Part shown: positions 42,771-52,700 of the stretch, piece by piece
Layout of the letters: every line of letters starts with the position of its first letter
Position numbering within the stretch: position 1 is the stretch's first letter
NCBI GenBank assembly: GCA_022768185.1
Contig: JALEMS010000006.1
Coordinates: 1 to 53,892, forward strand
DNA length: 53,892 bases
DNA from: Clostridiales bacterium
GTDB taxonomy: Bacteria; Bacillota; Clostridia; Oscillospirales; Oscillospiraceae
Direction of reading: 5' to 3'
Program-made: the position numbers and the translations under genes
The notes under the pieces: model-generated
Database searches by the model: none
Seen by the model: the letters and a program-made list of their open reading frames with translations, nothing else
What the model was told of the DNA's origin: nothing

Positions 42771-43427
42771 ATGAGGCACGATTTTCATTACATCAGCAAA
42801 AATGACCCGCAAGTCAAGAAAGCATTCTCAGATCTGCTTGACATCCTTCATCAAACGCAAAATTTGGTGCGTGACAAGTTTACATTCAAATTCACACCCG
42901 TTGGAAGCTACTCACGCAATATGATAACCTACGATGCCAACTCAAATATTGGTTTTGACTTCGATATCAACATCGAGGTTAACGATGACGATGAGAATTA
43001 CACTGCTCAGCAAATAAGAGACACTATACGAAACGCGCTGAATAGAGTCATAACCAAATACGGCTATTCGCATGCAGAGGACTCAACTCGCGTTATAACA
43101 ATAAAAGTTGTGGATCACTGTCGTTCAAGAATCGTGTACAGTTGCGATTTTGCTATTGTTCATAACGGCAGTAAAAACGGAAAAGCGATACAACAGCATA
43201 TACATTTCAATAAAGTCACACAGACATATTTGTGGTGTGAGCAGTCCCACGGGTACTACATGCTCCCTTCAAAAATTGAATGGCTCAAGAAAAACGGTCT
43301 CTGGCAGGAATTGCGTGACCATTATCTTTACAAAAAGAACTCAAATACTGATCCTAATGTTCATTCCAGAACTTTGTTCGCTATTGCTGTTCAAGAGATG
43401 TGTCAAAAACATGGGTATTACAGATAG
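42771..43427 (+). CDS. Predicted polymerase-beta-fold nucleotidyltransferase
   Basis: A 218-residue protein from the ATG at 42771, which follows AAAGGGGATATA. It has the residues expected of the nucleotidyltransferase superfamily: Gly45-Ser46 in PVGSYSRNMITYD, the Asp63-x-Asp65 pair in GFDFDINIEV, and a third acid, Asp126, in VYSCDFAIV. The family includes CCA-adding enzymes, kanamycin nucleotidyltransferases, OAS/cGAS-like enzymes and MNT-type toxins. No extra C-terminal domain is fused, and the end is helical with a conserved-looking HSRTLFAIAVQEMCQKHGYY. Composition is AT-rich compared with flanking core genes, and it is followed 11 bases later by a small charged protein. A defence or toxin role is possible but unproven. 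Confidence 0.75.
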   Translation: MRHDFHYISKNDPQVKKAFSDLLDILHQTQNLVRDKFTFKFTPVGSYSRNMITYDANSNIGFDFDINIEVNDDDENYTAQQIRDTIRNALNRVITKYGYSHAEDSTRVITIKVVDHCRSRIVYSCDFAIVHNGSKNGKAIQQHIHFNKVTQTYLWCEQSHGYYMLPSKIEWLKKNGLWQELRDHYLYKKNSNTDPNVHSRTLFAIAVQEMCQKHGYYR

Positions 43428-43438
43428 GAAGTGACAGT

Positions 43439-43612
43439 ATGGGATTATTCAGCAGAATCGCAGAAAACAAGGCTCAGCAGCGTGAAGTGGAAAAACAACG
43501 CCTTATCACACTATCAGAAAAAGAATTATTAGTTGAGATTCTCATAGAACTCAAGGAACTTAACGAACAAAGCGAAAAAATCAAACGTAACCAAGTTATT
43601 TGGGGTGACTAA
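43439..43612 (+). CDS. Small charged helical protein paired with the NTase
   Basis: A 57-residue protein with AGGAAGTG upstream of the ATG at 43439, 11 bases after the NTase stop. It is almost entirely predicted helix, with charged heptad-like stretches (ENKAQQREVEKQRLITLSEK, VEILIELKELNEQSEKIKRN). It could form a coiled coil. Its placement suggests a partner or neutraliser of the NTase. I recognise no family. Confidence 0.65.
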   Translation: MGLFSRIAENKAQQREVEKQRLITLSEKELLVEILIELKELNEQSEKIKRNQVIWGD

Positions 43613-43618
43613 CAAATA

Positions 43619-43768
43619 GTGGCCAAGAGAAAAGGAAGGAAAAATCAAGACATTGCCAAAGCAGAACACAAAAACAAGCAGAAAAGCCCACACAGTGGGA
43701 TGCTTAGTTTGTTGCCCGTTTTGTGCACGGCATTAAATTATAAGTTCGATGAGTTATTCTATTTCTAA
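43619..43768 (+). CDS. Possible small basic ORF after the NTase pair
   Basis: A GTG-initiated frame of 49 codons begins 6 bases after the previous stop, with a very basic N-terminus (MAKRKGRKNQ) and a C-terminal hydrophobic patch. GGGGTG lies about 10 bases upstream. It is too short and unmatched to be sure of, and may be a decayed end of the island. From 43769 to 43844 I see nothing but AT-rich DNA. Confidence 0.3.
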   Translation: MAKRKGRKNQDIAKAEHKNKQKSPHSGMLSLLPVLCTALNYKFDELFYF

Positions 43769-43844
43769 GACCGACAAATTCAGCTTATCACTCTGCGTAG
43801 TTAAACCTAATGACGTCATAAATTTAATTTAATGAACACGCAAG

Positions 43845-43876
43845 AAGGCTCACAGAAAAAAACTGCTGTGGGCCTT
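43845..43876. terminator. Hairpin at the end of mgtE
   Basis: AAGGCTCACAG and CTGTGGGCCTT pair (one G-T wobble) around an A-rich loop, about 55 bases beyond the mgtE stop. The plus strand continues CACTGTTTTAC and the minus strand CTTGCG. It marks the boundary between the AT-rich island and core DNA. Confidence 0.55.
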
Positions 43877-43930
43877 CACTGTTTTACGGACATTCCCCGA
43901 TGCGCCGGGCGCTGTTTTTCCTGCCGTATG

Positions 43931-45346
<1,416 letters not shown>

Positions 45347-45382
45347 GTGCTTCACCTCCCGCGGCAGATTTCATTCCGGGAT

Positions 45383-46618
45383 TCAGATGCCGAGATAGGC
45401 CTCCTGCTCCGGCGTCAGCCGATCGATGGAGATGCCAAGCGTCTCCAGCTTTTTTCGGGCGACAGACAGGTCGATCTCACGCGGCACAGGCACAACGCCC
45501 GGTGCGATGCTGCCGCCGGACTGCGCCAGATAGCGCGCGCTCATCGCCTGCAGGGCAAAGCTCATGTCCATGATCTCGACCGGATGTCCGTCCCCGGCAG
45601 CCAGGTTCACCAGCCTGCCCTCAGCCAGCAGAAACAGCGTGCGGCCGTCCGGCATGACAAAGCCCTCAACGTTTTTGCGCGCACAGTAGACCGACTCGGC
45701 GCAGGCGCGCAGCGCATTCGTGTCGATCTCAACATTGAAATGGCCCGCGTTGGAGAGCACCGCGCCGTCCTTCATCATGGCAAAATGCTCCGCCGTGATG
45801 ACGTTTTCGCAGCCGGTCACGGTGACGAACAGGTCGCCCCGCGGGGCGGCCTGCGCCATCGGCAGTACCTCGAAGCCGTCCATATGCGCCTCAATGGCCT
45901 TGACGGGGTCGACCTCCGTAACCAGCACACGCGCGCCCATGCCCTTTGCGCGCATGGCAACGCCCTTTCCGCACCAGCCGTATCCGGCCACGACGACCTG
46001 CTTGCCGGCCACGACCAGATTGGTCGTGCGCATGATGCCGTCCCAGACGGACTGGCCGCTGCCGTAGCGGTTGTCAAACAGATATTTGCAGTCTGCGTCG
46101 TTGACGGTGACGACGGGATAGCGCAGCGCCCCCTCGCGTGCCATCATGCGCAGACGGTGAATGCCGGTGGTGGTCTCCTCACAGCCGCCGATGACGCCCG
46201 GCAGCAGCGAGGCAAACTCGGCGTGCATCAGCGCGGTGAGGTCGCCCCCGTCGTCGATGATGAGACTGGGGCCGACGGACAGCACGCTGCGCAAATCATT
46301 TTCATATTCCTCGTCGGAGACGCCGTGGCTTGCAAACACCTGCAGCCCGCCGGCAGCCAGCGCCGCTGCCACGTCGTCCTGCGTGGAGAGCGGGTTGCAG
46401 CCGGTGACGTACATTTCTGCGCCGCCGCGCGCCAGCGCACGGCACAGGCAGGCGGTTTTCGCCTCGACGTGTACCGCCAGGGCCACGCGCATGCCGGCAA
46501 ACGGCTGCTCGCGCTCCAACTCTTCGGTGATGGCATTGAGCACGGGCATGCTGCGGCGCGCCCATTCGATTTTCTTTTCGCCCTCAGGGGCCAGATTGAT
46601 GTCGGCAATACGGCTCAT
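45383..46618 (-). CDS. ahcY: S-adenosylhomocysteine hydrolase
   Basis: A 411-residue enzyme that splits S-adenosylhomocysteine into adenosine and homocysteine with bound NAD. It contains TGCNPLSTQDDVAAALA (near residue 72), the catalytic NDADCKYLFDNRYGSGQS (near 171), the Rossmann motif VVVAGYGWCGKGVAMRAKG (near 209) and SNAGHFNVEID (near 288). The length matches the short form found in thermophiles and many anaerobes. It has its own start region and probably continues into mgtE, 36 bases downstream. AHC recycling here would replace the Pfs/LuxS route. Confidence 0.96.
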   Translation of the reverse strand: MSRIADINLAPEGEKKIEWARRSMPVLNAITEELEREQPFAGMRVALAVHVEAKTACLCRALARGGAEMYVTGCNPLSTQDDVAAALAAGGLQVFASHGVSDEEYENDLRSVLSVGPSLIIDDGGDLTALMHAEFASLLPGVIGGCEETTTGIHRLRMMAREGALRYPVVTVNDADCKYLFDNRYGSGQSVWDGIMRTTNLVVAGKQVVVAGYGWCGKGVAMRAKGMGARVLVTEVDPVKAIEAHMDGFEVLPMAQAAPRGDLFVTVTGCENVITAEHFAMMKDGAVLSNAGHFNVEIDTNALRACAESVYCARKNVEGFVMPDGRTLFLLAEGRLVNLAAGDGHPVEIMDMSFALQAMSARYLAQSGGSIAPGVVPVPREIDLSVARKKLETLGISIDRLTPEQEAYLGI

Positions 46619-46699
46619 TGCGTTCCTCCGGATGCTTTGTTATTCTGTATTATATTATCATAGTTTAGCACCTTTTGTAAAAAAACACAACCGCTGCGC

Positions 46700-46739
46700 A
46701 GAAAAATAACCACTCCGGACGGCATGCCGTCCGGAGTGG
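46700..46739 (-). terminator. Terminator of the spoIIE operon
   Basis: A perfect palindrome (CCACTCCGGACGGC and complement, 46710-46739) is followed on the minus strand by TTATTTTTC, 8 bases after the stop of the small spoIIE partner gene. Confidence 0.9.
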
Positions 46740-46746
46740 CTGTGCT

Positions 46747-47025
46747 TTACACGCCGACAAAATGCATCGTGAGCCAGGCAGCCGCCGTGGCGACGGCGCC
46801 CGCCGCGGCGATGAGCGGAGCCGGCAGCCGCAGCCGCCGCCGTTTTCTGCCCAGCGTCCCGCGAATATAATCGTCCGCCGCGGCGCTGGCCTGGCGGAGC
46901 ACGTCCTCGCTGCTGACGCCGGAGCGCTCCAGAAAGTCCTCCCGGACAATAAAGATTGCCTGCTCAAAGATCCGCGGATCGGGGGATTTTACCACGACGA
47001 CCCGGCGCGACACGCCTTTAATCAT
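46747..47025 (-). CDS. Small protein downstream of spoIIE, unknown function
   Basis: A 92-residue protein from the ATG at 47025, which has GGAGG 9 bases upstream of it. A longer frame starting at a GTG at 47151 would give 134 residues but has an odd, Cys- and Arg-rich extension, so I prefer the short form. The N-terminal half (VSRRVVVVKSPDPRIFEQAI, FIVREDF) looks like a compact alpha/beta domain, followed by a very basic stretch (LGRKRRRLRLP) and one C-terminal membrane helix. The tail anchor and the position after spoIIE suggest a sporulation-septum role, by inference only. Confidence 0.65.
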   Translation of the reverse strand: MIKGVSRRVVVVKSPDPRIFEQAIFIVREDFLERSGVSSEDVLRQASAAADDYIRGTLGRKRRRLRLPAPLIAAAGAVATAAAWLTMHFVGV

Positions 47026-47153
47026 TTCTCCGCCCTCCAGTTCGTCCATTTGTTCCCATTGTAACCAGCCGGCGGTTTTCCTATTCAGACCAAGAAGCCA
47101 CTTTCTCAGACAGATGCGCAGGCAGAACAGCGCATATCGAACACGGATCACGC

Positions 47154-49493
47154 TTACTCCCTTTCGCTGACCTGCACCGTCAGCACCGTCATATCGTCCT
47201 CGCAGCCATACTCCTCCGCCGCATACTGAAGCACGCTGCGCGCCAGCGCCTTCATATCCGGCGTTTCCTGCTTTGCCAGAAGCTTCCGCAGCCATTCGTC
47301 GTTTCCGTCGGCCACGACGCCGTCGCTGACGATCACGGCAAGGCTTCCGGGCTTGAGCCGCATACGCACCACATCGGGCGCCGAGTCTTCCCCCGCCGTC
47401 AGGCCGGCAGCCAGGCTCTCGCCCCGGATGCGCCGGACGCCGCGGGCGCTCTTGACATAAGACGGCGCAGCTCCGAACTTATAGAAGCAGGTCTCCCCGG
47501 AAAACAGATCCACGCACATCAAATCCACCGTCGCAAACCCCCACTCGTCGCCGTTGCGCAGCAGCATCACCGAATTGAGCATCCGCATAGCCGCCGACGG
47601 CGCAACGCCGCACTTGAGAAAGCGCTCAAGGATTGCGATCGCCGCCACACTCTCCTGTGCAGCCTCCGCACCGCTGCCCATACCGTCGGACAGCAGGATG
47701 CACAGCACGCCGGCATCGGTCTTGAAATAGGTACCGCGGTCGCCGGAGACACGCTCTCCCTTTTTCCGCATGGACGCCACGCCCACAGCCGCCGCCAGCG
47801 GCTCTGCCTCCAGCAGCAGAAGCCGTCCCTCCGGCTGCCGGTCGCCCGGCCGGCAGCACATGCGCAGGCCGATCACCGTCGACAGGCGGTCAAGGTAGTC
47901 CTCCTCGCGCGTCAGCTGGCCGAGACAGCCGCTCTCAATGGTAACACGCATGCGTCCGGAGGCGTCCCGGAAGACGGAAACATCTGCCTCGATGTCCATG
48001 CTGCGCAGCCAGCGGATCAGCCGCCGCTCGGTCAGCGGATCCGGCCCGTCCGGCGCAGCCAGTTCCTCGGACACACCGGTGAGGATCTCCGCGAGGTCGG
48101 CATACTGTCCCCAGGCCGCCATGCGGTTTTCCTGCAGACGGCTGCGGAACTGCCGCCGGTAAAGCAGCCCGCGCAGCTCTCCGTTTACCGCGGCAATGAA
48201 GGCGTCCGCCTTTCTGCAGCGCTCGAAAAAGCGCGGAGCCAGGTCCTCGCGTTCGAGCTGGCCGCGGCTGAGCATCGGGCGCGTGGCGTCGTTCATGATG
48301 GTAAGCGTGTCCAGGCAGTCCCGGTTCCAGCAGGCCTGTTTTGACGCGCAGCCGGCGCACACGCTGTCGGCGGCACGGTCGAATACGCCCGCCACATCGC
48401 TGTCGTTCGTCTCGTCTGCCACCGTGCTGCGGACGGTCTCATACAGCTGCATACAAGCCTCGGCAATGCCGCGCACGCGCTGCGCGCTGTAGCGGCGCAG
48501 GCCTGCGTCCCCGCTTCCGGGCGGCAGCGGCTGCATCAGCCCACCGGCCAGATTGATGGCCGACTGCGGCAGGATGAGAAACACCACCGAGGCGACGAAC
48601 ACCTCGTAAAGCACCTCGATCCGCAGTCCGTTGCCCCAAGTCCAGAGCACCGCCACCGCATTTGCCAGCACATAGCACAGCACAAACATCAGCCGCCCGT
48701 GCCGGCACAGCAGGCCGGACACCAGCCCGGAAAAGGCATACGCCATCGTGAAAAACGGCGTGCCGCCGAAGGCAATATCCATCGCCAGCCCCAGCGCCGC
48801 GCCCGCACCTGCGCCGGAGAGTGCGCCGCCGCGGTAGGCGCTCACAAGCACCAGACAGACCGCCGCCGTCCGTCCGACGGAAACCAGCCCGAACAGACAC
48901 AACCGGGTCAGCGCCATCAGCGCACAGGACAGCAGCAGCACCCGGCTGACGCCCTGCCGCGTTTCGCTCGCCTCGGTGGACAGCTCCTCCTCCGTAAGTG
49001 CCCGCGCAAAAAAGTACGTACCGGCCCCCGCGATCACCGCCAGCAGAAACAGCAGCACGCCTGCAGGCATGCCGTTGGATGCCGTGCGCACCCGGCCAAG
49101 AAAGCCCGTCAGCAGCATCACCGCCGCAGCCACCAGCGGCATGAAAAACGCTCGGCGGATCACCTGCGTGTCCCGCAGAATGAAGGCCACCGTGTACGTC
49201 AGCACCGCTGCGGCGATGAACTTCAGCCCTTCGCCCACACCGCCCGAAATCAGATAGCCGACACAGGCGCCTGCCAGGCTCAGAAAGCCCGCCGCGCCTC
49301 CGCCGGCCCGCGCCACCATTGCCACCCCCAACGGCCCGCAGCCGCCCAGCATCTCCACCAGCGCCATCATCAGGCTGAGCGCAAATTCCGCCGTCAGCCC
49401 TGCCAGACGCAGAAACCGCTCATCGTTTACCAGCCGTGTGCCGCTCTGTGCAAACGACTGCCGCAGCTGTGCTGCCTTTTCCTTGACTGCCAT
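47154..49493 (-). CDS. spoIIE: Stage II sporulation protein E phosphatase
   Basis: A 779-residue SpoIIE that dephosphorylates SpoIIAA to switch on sigma-F in the forespore and takes part in the polar septum. About ten N-terminal helices (residues 25-310) are followed by a regulatory region with a Cys-containing segment (CAGCASKQACWNRDC, near residue 380). A PP2C phosphatase domain (about 570-779) has metal-site acids in LLSDGMGSGAEAAQES (near 603), VDLMCVDLFSG, VIVSDGVV and GCEDDMTVLTVQV. GGAGGT precedes the ATG. The domain set matches the family, so the forespore programme appears intact. Confidence 0.95.
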   Translation of the reverse strand: MAVKEKAAQLRQSFAQSGTRLVNDERFLRLAGLTAEFALSLMMALVEMLGGCGPLGVAMVARAGGGAAGFLSLAGACVGYLISGGVGEGLKFIAAAVLTYTVAFILRDTQVIRRAFFMPLVAAAVMLLTGFLGRVRTASNGMPAGVLLFLLAVIAGAGTYFFARALTEEELSTEASETRQGVSRVLLLSCALMALTRLCLFGLVSVGRTAAVCLVLVSAYRGGALSGAGAGAALGLAMDIAFGGTPFFTMAYAFSGLVSGLLCRHGRLMFVLCYVLANAVAVLWTWGNGLRIEVLYEVFVASVVFLILPQSAINLAGGLMQPLPPGSGDAGLRRYSAQRVRGIAEACMQLYETVRSTVADETNDSDVAGVFDRAADSVCAGCASKQACWNRDCLDTLTIMNDATRPMLSRGQLEREDLAPRFFERCRKADAFIAAVNGELRGLLYRRQFRSRLQENRMAAWGQYADLAEILTGVSEELAAPDGPDPLTERRLIRWLRSMDIEADVSVFRDASGRMRVTIESGCLGQLTREEDYLDRLSTVIGLRMCCRPGDRQPEGRLLLLEAEPLAAAVGVASMRKKGERVSGDRGTYFKTDAGVLCILLSDGMGSGAEAAQESVAAIAILERFLKCGVAPSAAMRMLNSVMLLRNGDEWGFATVDLMCVDLFSGETCFYKFGAAPSYVKSARGVRRIRGESLAAGLTAGEDSAPDVVRMRLKPGSLAVIVSDGVVADGNDEWLRKLLAKQETPDMKALARSVLQYAAEEYGCEDDMTVLTVQVSERE

Positions 49494-49522
49494 GTTCCGT
49501 ACCTCCGCTTAAGTTTACATAA

Positions 49523-49555
49523 ATTATAATTATTTGCAATTATGAAAACCGTCAC
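49523..49555 (-). promoter_or_regulatory. Possible long-spacer promoter of spoIIE
   Basis: Perfect TATAAT (complement at 49523-49528) sits 21 bases downstream of GTGACG (complement at 49550-49555). Spo0A-activated sigma-A promoters such as B. subtilis spoIIE and spoIIG have unusually long spacers of this size. No exact 0A box overlaps the -35 here, so the reading is tentative. Confidence 0.4.
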
Positions 49556-49643
49556 ACTGCGCTGTTGAGCGCAGGCTTTTTTCAGCGGGAAATGCAGGAA
49601 AATATGCGCCGTTTCGCTTTGCTTCCGGCGGATACAGCACAAG

Positions 49644-49681
49644 CTGCCCCTCAACGCTTCCGCAGAAGCGTTGAGGGGCAG
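49644..49681 (-). terminator. Hairpin after the glycogen genes
   Basis: A perfect 17-bp stem (CTGCCCCTCAACGCTTC and complement) with a 4-base loop lies 30 bases beyond the stop of the fused glgA gene. There is no T-run, as with several hairpins in this genome. Confidence 0.6.
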
Positions 49682-49710
49682 CCATGATCCGTCAAAAGGC
49701 AGCGTTATTT

Positions 49711-52700
49711 TTATCTGACCCCGGAGCCGGTTCTCACACACAGCCGGTACAGCCGCGCGGAATACGGCGGCACGGAAAGCTGCAGCGTCCCGTCCCGGGC
49801 CGGGAGGCGCTCGCCGGTGAGCAGGCACACAGCTTCGTTCAGCCCTGCCCGCTCCAGTGTACGCCGCTCCGCTGCCGTCAGGCCGCTGCCAGGCTCTGTC
49901 AGCTGCAGCTGTGCCGAGGCCGTCTCCGCCGTCGGATTGACAACGGTCAGCAGCCGGTCGGTCTCATCGGCGCGCAGCAGGCACAGCAGCGCATCGGACG
50001 GCGCATACACCCCCACCGCGCCCGTACGCAGCACAGGCCTTTCACGGCGCAAGCGCATAAGGTTTACATAATATTCGCGCATGGATGCGTCACCCTCGAC
50101 ATACGGCGCACGGTTGAAGGGATCGAACAGGCCCTGCATTCCCTCCTCATCGCCGTAATAAACGCACGGCATTCCCGGCAGCGTCATCTGCACAAGCACG
50201 GCCAGCCGCTGCAGCTGCGCCGCCAGCGCCAGACGCTCCGGAGAAACCGGCGCGGCCTGCTCCTGCTGAGAAAGCGCGCGGGCGTCCCGGCCCAGCGCCA
50301 GGCGCGTGCGCAGGCGTTCCGTGTCGTGCGTGCCGAGATGATTCATCAGACAGCGGTACATTGGCATGGGATAATGCAGCCGCTGCCGCAGCAGCAGTGC
50401 GGCACAGTCTCCGGCCATCGTGACGCCGCAGAGATAGTCCAGCAGTGCTGTGCGCAGCGGATAGTTCATCACGCTGTCCAGCCCTGCGCCCAGCGCATAG
50501 CGGCGTTTATGCCCATAGCTGACCTTGGTCGTTGCATCCTCCCACACCTCTCCAAGCACCAGTGCGTCCGGCTTCTCCTCCCGTGCGGCGGTGCGGATGG
50601 CGCCGATGATCTCATCCGGCAGCTCGTCGGCCACGTCCAGCCGCCAGCCTGCCGCGCCGAGGCGCAGCCACTGCCGCACAACGCTGTCCGGACCGGAGAT
50701 GATCGCCTCCTGCCAGCTCCCGTTTGTCTTGTCGACCTCCGGCATGTTCTCAAAGCCCCACCAGCAGCGGTATTTCTCCGGAAACGCTTCAAACGGATAC
50801 CAGCCGGCATAGGGCGAGTCCTTGCTCTGTGCCGCGCCGCAGCCTGGATAGCGGCCATATTTGTTGAAATACACGCTGTCGTCCCCCGTGTGGGAAAACA
50901 CGCCGTCGAGCACGATGCGCATCCCCAGCTCCCGTGCCGTGCAGCACAGCGCTTCAAACTCGCGGTTTGTGCCGAGGATCGGGTCGACGCGCGTATAATC
51001 GCCGACGTTGTAGCGATGGTTGGTGTTGGCCTCAAAAATGGGGTTGAGGTAGATGCACTCCACTCCCATCTCACGCAGCTGTGGCAGACGCCGCGCAATG
51101 CCGGCCAGCGTTCCGCCGTAGAAATCTGCGGGATAGGCGCCGCGCACAACGGCGTCGCGCCAATCCTCATGCAGCGTCACACTGCGGCCGCGGCGCTGAT
51201 GGTAAGCCAGGCCGCGTCTCGCCGCGCCGCCGCCGGGCGCAAAGCGATCCGGGAAGATCTGATACATCACCGCGCCGCAGGCCCATTCCGGCGTTTCAAA
51301 CGCCGCGTCGTACACGGTCAGCTGAAAGCCCTCTGCCCGCTCATGGCCCAGCCGGACATGCAGGCCCGTGTCATCCGGGAGCAGCCAGCCCCAGCTGCCG
51401 CGCAGCTCCGCCCGGAAGGCATAGCGCAGCACACACGGCGTCTCCGGCGCGCAGAATGAAACGGAAAACGTCTCGCCCTCCCGCTCCATCGGCAGCATCC
51501 GCTCCGCACCGCCTCCGTCATCCGGCCAGAGCGCCAGCTCCGTCCGGCAGGCCGCGCCGCAGCGCACGCGCACCGTGATGCGCTCGCCGCAGCGCACCGC
51601 ACCGAGCGGCACACGCCAGCACTCGTCCGCCGGCTCATGGCACGGCGGCTGCGGCCAGGAGGCAGCCGGCTCCGGCGGGCAAAGCTGCCCGTACAGCGCG
51701 GCATACGCCTGCGCTGAGCGTCCGAAGGAGCAGTCCGTGCGCATGGCCGCCGCACGCAGCCGGTCAAATGCAGGGCGGTCCTCGCGGTACAGCGTCAGCG
51801 CCGAACCGAGCACCTGCAGCAGCTCGTCTCCGCGGAAGTTGCGGAAGGAAAAGCCGTTGCCCTCTCCGGTGAAGCGGTTGTACGGCACGACTGTATCAGC
51901 CAGACCGCCCGTTTCGCGCACCACAGGCAGCGCGCCGTACCGCATGGCGATCATCTGCGACAGACCGCACGGCTCGAACAGAGACGGCATCAGAAACAAA
52001 TCGGCCGCGGCATATACCCGGCGGGACATCGCCTCGCTGTACTTCAGATAGGCGCACAGCCGCCCCGGGTGACGGCGCTCGGCCGCGCGCATCTGATCCT
52101 CAAATTCCCGGTCGCCCGTTCCGACCAGCACAAACAGCACGTCCTGCGCCAGAATGGCGTCGATCGTCTCGCCGATGAGGGAAAAGCCCTTCTGCCGCGT
52201 CATCCGCGAGACCATGGCAATGAGCGGGCGATCCCGGGAATCGTCCAGACCCAGCTGTGCGCACAGCGCACGCTTGCACTGCGCCTTGCCGGACGGGTCT
52301 GCCGCGCAGAAGTTCGCCGGCAGCGCCGGGTCGCGCGCCGGGTCGAATTCCACGGTGTCCAGCCCGTTGAGAATGCCGCACAGCTCATGTGACCGGGCCG
52401 AGAGCAGCCCCTCCAGCCCCTCTCCGAAAGCCGGAGACAAGATCTCACGGGCATAATTGGGGCTGACCGTGCTCAGCCGGTCGGCAAACACGCAGCCGGC
52501 CTTGAGAAAGCTTGCCGCACCGTTGAATTCCATAAATTCCGGCGTGTACCACCGCGCGTCCACGCCCAACAGATCCTGCACGAAGCCGAAGGAAAACACG
52601 CCCTGATAGGCCAGATTGTGGATCGTCAGCAGCGTGGAAAGCCGCCCCTGCGGCTGGTCCTGATACTGCGTTTTGATGAGCATGGGCAGCATGGCCGTAT

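Noticed and set aside
46747-47151. 134-residue version of the spoIIE partner protein from a GTG start
   Set aside because: The added N-terminus is rich in Cys and Arg with no fold-like pattern, while an ATG at 47025 has an excellent ribosome site. The longer start remains possible because GGGAG precedes it.
49557-49582. Plus-strand terminator-like hairpin CTGCGC...GCGCAG followed by GCTTTTTT
   Set aside because: It has only a 6-bp stem and no plus-strand gene ends upstream of it. It could be chance or end an antisense transcript.
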